Translations under genes and position numbers: made by a program
Shown here: piece after piece, positions 55,200-64,000 of the stretch
Numbering within the stretch: the first letter of the stretch is position 1
Layout: each line of letters begins with the position of its first letter
The notes under the pieces: generated by a model
Seen by the model: the letters and a program-made list of their open reading frames with translations, nothing else
What the model was told of the DNA's origin: nothing
Databases searched by the model: none
From: Austropuccinia psidii
Lineage: Eukaryota > Basidiomycota > Pucciniomycetes > Pucciniales > Sphaerophragmiaceae
Assembly: GCA_023105745.1 (NCBI GenBank)
Contig: JALGQZ010000007.1
Coordinates: 5,501,592-5,565,591, forward strand
Length of the DNA: 64,000 nucleotides
Direction of reading: 5' to 3'

Positions 55200-57120
55200 T
55201 GTGAGCCTTGAGGTATATTTTACATACCCAAATAGGCCACAATTATCTTAAAATTAAATTTTGAATTATGCATAACTCATAAGTCATGCATATATCCAAA
55301 ATTCATCATTTTTTATTTCAGAAAAGATGAATAACTTTTTATTGAGTAAGTAAATCCATGGATTTAGGGCCAGATTTGGATTCTACACTAAATCTCACCT
55401 TGGGTAGCTCCATTCAGTGAATAAGATCAAATTAACTCCTTGAGGTTTTAATATGGAAAATACTTCAACACCACATCATTAATACCAAATAAAAGATCCA
55501 TGAAAATTTTTGTTTTTCTTCATTTCACGCCAAAATAATTGGAATGTGAGAAATCCCATGTTACATATACACTAAGAATAGTGTTATGCAGGTTTTGAGC
55601 ACTTGATATCATGGTATTCTTACATGGAGGTTTGATACACCCATAGTGGATACCTCATTTTAACCTTGATTTTCTATTTTGACGTCAAAAATAAGCAAGG
55701 GGGAAAAAAGACATCAAAGAGAGCCAGGGTACCCAACTTCTGAGGCCTCAGAGGCGTGGAAAGCTCCAGAGCTTAGATCCATGGATTATCTTGGCCTAAT
55801 TGGTAAACTAAAACCTTTTGGGAACCTGGTTACCATGTTACAACTACTGTAAATCTTAAGAAAATAGCAAATAACCTGCTATTTTGATGTGCCAAGGAGG
55901 TAAAGAGCTACTTAGACTCCTGTAACCATGTCAATTCTTAATTATTATACCTTTATAAGCCCCAAAAGAGTAATTAAAACCTCTTTTGGACTTGTATCCA
56001 TTGATTTACCTCATAGCAACCAGTGAAACACTGATCTTTGCAATTCTACGTAGAAAGGAGGTAAAAATTTCAAATATTCATTAAAATACAATTTGTAATG
56101 AATCTTTCTGAAACTTTCAGGACTAATAGAGAAATGTATTATCTATGAATAAACCAAAAAGAATCATGGTTTTGCTAGTAAAATTAAAAGTTTTACTTAC
56201 AGTCCATTTTTGACTATTCTACATAAAACACTGAATCTTCAAAAATTCACAGTAATTATAACCTGTGATGAAATTGCCAATAACATTGATAACTTTGAGA
56301 AATCAATCATTTTTTTGGAATGAAAGAAGATTTACAGATGTTAGTCCTTTTATTCTTAACCATCTTGGGGTTGGTAGTCACGTAAAAGCATCAATTAAGT
56401 AATTATGATAATCTTATGTGACAACAGAAGATGCAATGAATAATCCAAAAAGGTTTATTTTTTTCTTACTCACTAGTTTTTCGGTTTGCTCCATGACACA
56501 CCTCTGTGAGCTGTTGTTGACTTAAAAGAGGTCTCTTCTTGCTGTTTTTTCCAAGAATTATCTTATTATCATTTTATATCATTGTTACCAACAAGTAAGT
56601 ATTAGTTAAACTATTCTTAAGTGTTTTAAATCTTTCAGAATCAATCAGAAAGACGTGAAATCATACAATCCAACTATATATTGTTGTAATCCTGCTATAA
56701 ATCATTTTTGATCTCTTAAATCCACAATTCTACATCAAATATCTCTACTTTTATCTATCAATAAGTTTTTTTGAGTATTAGTGAGTCATTTATCTTTAAT
56801 TCTTGAATTTTTTCTCTAGTAATAGTTTTCTTCAAGAATTATCTTTCTAATTATTCTTGCAAAAGATAATTATATATTAAAATAATTTTATTATTTTAAT
56901 AAAAGAAGTTTTTCTTATTAAATTCTTCTTGTAATTGATTCTTCTAGACAATTACTGCTCACTGTTATAATCACTAGTAGTGTATAACAAGTGAAAGAAA
57001 TAATTCTTTAATTATTTAATTGTGGTTATAATAATATTTTATTATTATATTTCATAAGAACAGACATAGTACTGTTGATTAATAGTAATATTATCATCAG
57101 TTTCGTAGTCACATCTTACA
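55200..57120 (+). repeat. 5' LTR of a related gypsy family
   Basis: TGTGAGCCTTGAGGTATATTTTACATACCC at the start and CACATCTTACA at the end, 1,921 bp. It shares the terminal 40 bp style with the neighbouring family but is otherwise different. The primer site TTTGGGGGCCTGGCTGTG follows. Confidence 0.85.
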
Positions 57121-58172
57121 TTTGGGGGCCTGGCTGTGTTTTTTGAACCTTGTACCCTTAATTAATATATTTTTAAGCTCTAAAATATATTTATTTAATA
57201 TTTTTTTTCTTTCATTTTAAAGTTGAAATAATTCTTATTTTTGAAATTGTTTTGGAAATCTTTTTCATTGAGGAATTTGGTTTAGTTTTATACTGTTTTT
57301 ACAGGTGGCTTTTTCACATCCAAAAACTTATAAAATTATTCTTTGAGTTACTCTGAATTAATTTTCATTAAAAATCTTGAATTTTGATTTTTTTTCTTCT
57401 TTAAAAAGAATAATTTTTTTAATATTAAAAAATATATTAACCTTAGAAGAAATCTTTAAAAATATTTTAAAAAAGTATAAAAAAATAATTTTTTCTCCTT
57501 TATAATTTTTTTTAGTGTCTTTAATCAAATCCTGTGCAGCTGGCAACAGACTCAGTAAAAAATAGATTACTAGCCCAAAATCTTCAGAAGCCAAATCTGA
57601 AGACAGTTTTGAGGTTCAAATTGCTAAAAGAGGCACTTTATTTAACTCAGAAAAGGCTAAATTACCACCAAAAGGTGTGTAATTTATCTTATATTTTCAC
57701 CTTTTATCTTTAAATTGCCGTGAAGCGGGTGCATAACAGAAATGGAAGCAACTATTCAGTCAAACCAGATGGATGTGGACAAGGAAGAGGCAAGACCAAT
57801 CCAGAAGTGCCAAATCTTCCACAAGAAAGACACATTTGCAGGGTGCCACAGTTGCCCCCCATTCCCCAAAGTCTGTACCCACAGATTTTGACAAGAATTC
57901 TGAGCCTGAACTAATTTATGACAATGTTGGAAGGGCTGAACCATTTTCAAGTGGCAGCAATAGAAATGTATCAATGCCAGTACAAAAATTGGTTCAGAGC
58001 AGCCAAAGAAGAAGAGTGGGAAATATGCCCAAGCCTTTGGCACGGGGCCATGAACTCCTACTTACACATCAAGAGCTTTCTGGGTCAGGAGAAGACCATA
58101 GAACTCTTAGGAGGATGGATCCCCCTGTCTTGCAAAGACAAGGTCAAAAAGATAATGAATTGGTTGAAGAAT
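57121..58172 (+). pseudogene. Leader and N-terminal Gag-like fragment of the 55200 element
   Basis: After the primer site, an exon-like stretch starts at an acceptor TTTTTTTTAG (about 57516), reaches a GTGTGT donor near 57675, and an exon begins near 57740 with ATGGAAGCAACTATTCAG. A frameshift near 57795 separates MDVDKEEARP from NPEVPNLPQERHICRVPQL. From 57918 the frame encodes FQVAAIEMYQCQYKNWFR and LWHGAMNSYLHIKSFLG ... LGGWIPLSCKDKVKK, similar to the spliced ORF at 35.05-35.5 kb. It is cut at 58172 by the next LTR element. Confidence 0.75.
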
Positions 58173-59614
58173 TGTCACAGGGGCTCTAGTGGAAATACAA
58201 GAGTGGCCTGGCACTCAGCAATCAGGGAACTCACTTGGAAGACTCCAAAATAATAAAGAATAAAAAATAATAAGAATGAATTCCTCTAAAAGATATGCAG
58301 GTACAAGATGAGATGCAAAGAGGAAAGGGAAGCCAAGTGGCCAAAGGGCCAACCAAGTAAGTCCTTAATCACTGTTTCAACCTGCCCAAAATGAATAATG
58401 GAATTAGTAAGGATATGACCACCAAATATCCATTGACAGGCAAAGAAAGAGAAGGAGAAATGTGCTAAATGACTGACTTCATAATATCAGTATTTGATTA
58501 ACAAAAATGAAAAGAAAATAATGATAAAAATAAATCAAAGTATATTAATTAACTGGGGAAAAACCCCCAGGGTGGAAAGGGTAGCCGGTATATGTGAAAA
58601 GTTGGGAGCTTGAGTTCTTCAGGCTGAAAACTGATCTGTATTGATCCCTGAGGCTGTATTGATTGTTTTGGGAATTGATACAGCTGGCTGATATTGAAAT
58701 TGAATTGGGCTGAATGAATTTCCCATGCTTGAAAATGAAATACAGTTCTTGGTGGATCCAGACTGTATTGAAATGAAGGTTCTTGCCAAGATGGATTGAG
58801 TGGAGCTTTGACACCTGACAACCGAATGAGTGAGCTGAATGAACTGCCTTTTGAATACACTGTGAGAATGAATTGACAGTATTCCCTTGGAGGGAATACT
58901 TGCAGTGAAAATAACCAATGACTGCTTGATGGCATCATTGTTGTTTGAGGTTTTGACACTTGCCCTTGAGCCTTGATGATTCATCTTGATGACGTGACTG
59001 GATGGCCTGATGTAAAGTTGAAATAAACAGATGATATTGCCTCCAGTGGATTGTTGCTGAAAAAAGATGCATAATGGTGTATAACACCATATATGGCATT
59101 TCGGTTATTGGAGGTTTAAAATGGCCCTAAGTCTTTAGAGATGATGCCAGGAGGATATTGGTGAAATTTGGTTTTGGTGGGATTCAGAGGTGTCAGAGTT
59201 TTTTTTGAGGTATTTGGCCAAATACAACTCATACAGCCCTAAAACTGTATTTGTGCAACGTGCGCAAAAAGTGCCCAAAAATGCACAAAATGCACAAAAA
59301 GTGCGCAAACGCACAAAAATGCACAAAATGCGCAGAAGCTGTATTTAAAGCCAAATACAGCTTCTTGGGCTGTGTTTCTGCTGTTGACTGGGAAATTCCA
59401 AAATTGCCCAAAAGTAGAGAAAGGCCAGGAAAGGCCTGATGACGGTGAAGGGCCCAAGTTGGGCCCAGATGATGAAAGGGCCTTAAAAGGCCAAATGAGG
59501 TGAGATGGCCAATTTGGCCAATGATTTATGGATATGGCAATTTGGCCATATATTGGACATGCCATGGATATTCCATATTGAAGTCCAAGGGGATGAATTG
59601 CCATGGTTGTGACA
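58173..59614 (-). repeat. 3' LTR of the second chromovirus copy
   Basis: TGTCACAGGGGC...GGTTGTGACA, 1,442 bp. The conserved TATATTAATTAACT (58541-58554) marks the proposed transcript start. Confidence 0.93.
59260..59334. repeat. Short degenerate GTGCGCAAA tract
   Basis: About 75 bp compared with about 215 bp in the young copy, with CpG-losing changes (GTGCCCAAA, ATGCACAAA). Confidence 0.85.
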
Positions 59615-60366
59615 GTACCCCCCACCCTGAAATGGTGAGCTCCTGAGAACTAATACAAGGTGAAGCCCGTTGAGGCTATTGGAAAGATTTTGAGAGAGTG
59701 ATTCAAGAGGACTTCTTAAGATAAAAAATTTGAAAACTGATATTAAAAATTTGACATTTTACGCAGGACTTGCTTGATATTTTTTTTTGACATTGGCTTC
59801 ATGATTTGAATTGAATTTTGAAATGAATGAAAATTTTTGACGTGATAATTGACGTGATAAAAGAAAATTTAAAGTGAAAATAAAATAAAAAGAAAGAATG
59901 AAAATTAAAATAAGAAAAGAAAAGAAAAGGAGATGAATTTTGAGGAGGTTCCAATCTTGATAACTGATGTTGACAATTGATTTTGAGAATGGCCAAGGAC
60001 CTGGAAATAGAAATTCGATGCCAGGTCCTCACAGAGTGGCCAAGGTGATGTTTTGAAAGATTGTAGACCCCTCAGTAAGTGCACACCAGGAGAGGAACTT
60101 ACTTTTGGTAATTACTACTCCTGCCAGTGCCATAAAAAGAAAACAACATTGTTTAAGGATTGAATTGAATTGAAAGACTTGGAAAAGAAATAAATGAGTG
60201 AATGGTCCATTTGCCCAAGTGAAAATGGCCATAATTATGGAATTGAATGTTGAAAAGCCCAGCCAAAGATCTGTGTCAAAAATTTGCAAAGTGCTCACAG
60301 AGTGGCCAAGGTGATGCCTACAACAAAAGAGTAGAATACCCCTAAAGGTGCATACCAGGAATGGGA
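59615..60366 (-). other. 3' untranslated part of the second chromovirus copy
   Basis: Polypurine tract (59615-59630, GTGGGGGGTAC on the minus strand), then noncoding sequence with the same imperfect direct repeat as 8185-8545. Confidence 0.7.
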
Positions 60367-63300
60367 CTTATTTTGGTAATTCCTCTCCCCACCAAGCACC
60401 ATAAAAAATAAAGCTCTTGAAGAATTGGGTCCTGGCTTGTCAGGACATAATGAATGAAAATCTTTGATCAGTTCAGGACAATTCTTGAGGTTTTCAGTTG
60501 GTTTCCAAGTGGATCTTTCCGGTTCTTGACTGAAACCTTTCCATTCCAACAAATACCATAATTTTCCTCTCTTGAGCTTTGAGTCCAGTATTTGAGGGAC
60601 TTCCCATTCTTCTTCTTCTTCAATGATTATTGGAGGAGGAGGCTCATGATGCCTATTTGGGATTGTAGACATCTTGACTGGTTCCAAAAGGGAAATATGG
60701 AAAACTGGGTGGATGGACTTCCATTGAGATGGGAGCTTGAAGTGGTAGGCATGAGTACTGACTTTCTTCAAGATTGGAAAAGGACCCAGCAATCTTTCAG
60801 ACAGCTTTTTGGTGGGTCTGGTTGATTTGATGTTCTTGGAAGAAAGCCATACCATGTCACCGGGATTGAAAACAGGTGGACTTGCTCTACTTTTATCTGC
60901 ATACCTCTTAAACCTGTTTATGGCAACTTCAAGTTCTCTCTTGACATTGTGCTGTACTGATTGGATTTTTGTTGATAACTTTCCAGACGGAGTATCTTGA
61001 GTGATGTGAGCTGATTCAGAATGAGGATCTCTTCCATAAACAGTGAAAAACGGTGATTGTTTTGTTAAAGAGTGGTCAGAGTTATTGTAGGCAAATTCAG
61101 CCAGAGGGAGCCAGGTGTTCCAATCATCTTGATGATAACTGACATAAATCCGAAGGTACTGTTCTAGTATCTGATTTACCCTCCCTGTCTGTCCATCAGT
61201 TTCTGGATGATAAGCAGTTGACAGATCTCTTGAAATCTTGAGCTGCTGACAAAGGTTGGTCCAATGAGAAAAAACAAAAAGAGAACCTCAATCACTAACA
61301 ATGCTTAAAAGAAGGCCATGCTTTGAAAAAATATTCTTGATGAATAGCTGGGCCAAATCTAATGAAGTGATTGAAGCTATTGTTGGAATAAAAACCGCCA
61401 TTTTTGAGAATCTGTCCACTATGACAAGGATTGAGTCAAAGGAATTGGACAGTGGCAATTGAGTGATGAAATCCATTGAAAGACAAATCCAAGGACCACT
61501 TGGAATTGGAAGAGGCTTGTGGAGTCCAAACTTCTTGTGATGAATATTTTTGTTTCTTGAACACTGTTGACAGGATGAGACATAATCCTTGATGAAGTGA
61601 GTCATGCCGGACCAGTGGAAATTGCGCTTGAAAAGTTTGAGAGTCTTCTCTTGGCCAGGGTGTCCAGCTGGAGGAGAGTCATGCCGCTTTTGAAGTATAT
61701 TGAGTTGAATTGTGGGGTCATTTGGGACCACCACAAAATCTTTGAAAAGGAGAAGTTTGGAATAGGAATCAAGAGAATAATCTGTGACAGATTTACCTTT
61801 ACCAAAATCTTCAAGGACACTTCTATATTGAGAATCTTGCCACACTGCCTTCTGAATTGAATCAATCAAATTTGGAAATGAATTCACCTTGACTGCAAAA
61901 AACTTTGAGACTTGAATTTCATCTTGCTTGATTATCTTCTGAAAGTTCATTGGATTCTTGCTGATGAAATCCTCCCCCCTCTCTGGGTAAACGTCGTCCC
62001 AACATGACAAGGCATCTGGAAGGGAGGCCAAGCGGCCAGGGCGGTAAGTGAGTGAGAAATGGAATTCAGATAAAAATTCAGCCCAGCGGGCTTGACGGCG
62101 AGTGAGAATCTTGGAAGACATAAAATATTGAAGAGAGGAATGATCGGTGAGAACTTCAAAAGGGGAAGAAATTGAAAGAAGGAAAGCTCTCCAGCGCTTG
62201 AGAGCCCAGACTATGCCAAGGTGTTCCTTGTCATGAATCTCATGATTAAGCTCAGCTGGGAGAAGCTTGTGGCTATCAAATGCAATGGGATGTTTTCCTG
62301 AGTCAGAGACATGACTCAGTACAGCACCCAAGGCATAATCCGATGCAATGGTCTCTACAATGGTGGGTAGAGAAGGATTGAAGTGAGAAAGGATTGGAGC
62401 GGTGGTAATTGCCTCTTTGAGTTGATGAAACTGTCTAAGAGCTGTCTCATTGAGGGGAAAACGGGAATCTTTCTTGAGGAAACTTGTGAGTGAACTAATT
62501 TTCTTTGAATAATTATTGATGAAGCAACGGTAGAAATTGGCAAAGCCAAGGAATGCTTGAAGAGCCTTGAGGTTTCTTGGAGGTGGCCAATTGAGAATTT
62601 GCTAGACTTTTGCTTGGTCCATCTTGAGGCCTTCAGAAGAAACAACATAACCTAAATACTCTACACTAGAAACATGGAATAGGCATTTGGATGCCTTAGC
62701 AAAAAGGTTATTGGCTCTGAGTCTGGAAAGAACAGTGGACACATGAGTGACATGTTCTTCCTCATATTTGGAAAATACCATAATGTCATCCAAATAAACC
62801 ACACCATAAACGTCAAGAAGATCATAAAAAAGATCATTGACAAGATTTTGAAAAGAAGCGGGAGCAGAGCAGGTTATATGCACCATGCAAATCAATCTTG
62901 GAGAAGATAGAAGAACCATTGAAAACAGTGAGAAGCTGATTCATAGGTGGAACAGGATACTTGTTCTTCCTAGTAACAACATTGAGTTTGTGGTAATAAG
63001 CACACAAATGCAGGCCACCAACTTGCTTTTTGACAAAAAGAACAGGTGCTCCTGTAGAAGAGGAGCTTGGCCGGATGAAACCTTTCTCTATATTCTCTGA
63101 AATGTATGCCCTCAGTGCATCTGACTCTTGGTTTGATAAAGAGTAGATCACCCCAGCTGGAGGTAGAGACCCCTCCAGCTTGATATGATACCTCCAAGTA
63201 TTGGTGATAAACAGGAGGAAGAACCTTCATCATGGTTTCTATTTCTTCTGGCTCTTCCTCTTCATCCCACAACTCCTCAAGGGAGTCATGGTAAGATGAG

Positions 63301-64000
63301 GGAGGAAGGTCCATATTCCCAAAAAAGAGGTGAAGTGAAGATACAGAATTATCTTTTCCAACATCTTGAATCTCTTTGAAGACTTCATCTCTAGATGATA
63401 TTAATGACTGTGGGGAATTAAGGGAAGGAATATGGACAGAAGACGGAAATGATGGTGTTCTAGAATCACCAACCAGAGCTGCACATGATTTGGCAGAAGA
63501 AAAGTCATTACTAAAAGAAATTGAAGGATCATTATAGTCCTTATGATCAGAATTAAAGGTGATCAATCCTTGCCTCCACTCAATAAACGGATCAAAATGA
63601 TTAAGAAAGTCAAAGCCCAATATGAGGTCTTCTCCCTTGGGAGTATCAATGACTAAAAAGTCCGATTCAAAGCTTGGGAAGGAAGGGAGCTCAACCATAT
63701 ATTTAGTATGGTGAGTCGCAAATAAACAAGGAGACTCATAAAAGTCTAAAATTATGAGGGGAATCTTCTCTGGAAGTTCTGACGTAGTCAATGAATACCT
63801 GTGAACAAACTTATTTGCAATAAATGAGTTGGTAGCACTAGAATAAATGATACTACTGTAAAAAACATCAGAAAGAGAAGAAAAAACAATGAATTTAAGA
63901 GAATTCTTTACACCAGTATTCAGAATGCACAATTGTGCTCTGGATGGAAAACAGTGAAGACCATTGAACACAACATGGTCTTCACCCAGGCTTTTCCCTG
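60367..64000 (-). pseudogene. Pol of the second chromovirus copy, decayed and incomplete
   Basis: Colinear with 8569-12297. The chromodomain end (LWYLLEWKGFSQ) and integrase are present, but the integrase core Asp codon is followed by TGA (61290-61288; CGA in the young copy). A 93-bp deletion near 62867, between two GAGCA repeats, removes part of the reverse transcriptase around FGLTNAP. Another deletion near 63187 removes about 55 bp before the reverse transcriptase. The protease end reads SSATNSF in place of DSGATNSF, so the catalytic Asp is lost. The slippery string is kept at the very edge of the window. Confidence 0.92.

Larger units (their letters stand above)
58173..64000 (-). mobile_element. 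Second chromovirus copy, decayed, running off the window
   Basis: Same family as 6141-16012, minus strand. The 3' LTR is 58173-59614 and pol runs from about 60367 to the window edge, which falls at the gag-pol junction. Point stops, several deletions and a shortened LTR minisatellite show greater age. It is inserted in the Gag-like fragment of the 55200 element. Confidence 0.93.

Overview
The window is a repeat-dense, AT-rich block of a rust fungus (Basidiomycota, Pucciniales). The clues are genes with short GT-AG introns, a CACTA/tnp2-type transposase next to a TET/JBP-like 2OG-Fe(II) oxygenase and a RAD5-like SNF2 helicase, and Ty3/gypsy proteins that, from memory, look like the very abundant families of myrtle rust (Austropuccinia psidii). 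The species is an inference; the rust assignment is firmer. Almost everything here is mobile DNA.

Layout, left half: 1-1646 is gene-free AT-rich DNA. A degenerate Ty3/gypsy copy (1647-4068, resuming 44739-47111 with its 3' LTR) is split by a 40.7-kb DNA transposon at 4069-44735. That transposon has 38-bp terminal inverted repeats beginning CACCAGGGC and a 3-bp ATG target duplication. It carries six genes: an unknown rust gene (gene A, 5386-17501, +), a TET/JBP-like dioxygenase (18027-19355, +), a Zn2Cys6-like protein (20497-21835, -), a SNF2/RAD5-like helicase (24900-27450, +), a second unknown rust gene (gene C, 27622-29682, -) and the tnp2 transposase (30643-43908, +). Between these genes lie recurrent 24-30-bp palindromes, tandem arrays and a 372-bp duplication. 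Two young LTR retrotransposons sit inside the transposon: a complete chromodomain-bearing, Tf1/sushi-like element (6141-16012, -, TSD GCATA) in gene A, and a 10.1-kb gypsy element (32560-42659, +, TSD AGCAT) in the transposase gene.

Layout, right half: 47112-53269 is the only stretch with possible host sequence. It holds a candidate solo LTR, a hAT transposase remnant and one small gene for a predicted cysteine-containing secreted protein (51806-52355, -). From 53270 a second nest begins: a gypsy 5' LTR plus leader (53270-55199), interrupted by a related LTR element (55200-58172), which is interrupted by another decayed chromovirus copy (58173 to beyond 64000).

How it fits together: the CACTA-like element looks like a large multi-gene transposon whose cargo (DNA-modifying oxygenase, chromatin-remodelling helicase, zinc-cluster protein) would act on DNA and chromatin. 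All cargo genes now carry stops or frameshifts, mostly of C-to-T type, while the first transposase exon is open up to the retrotransposon that splits it.
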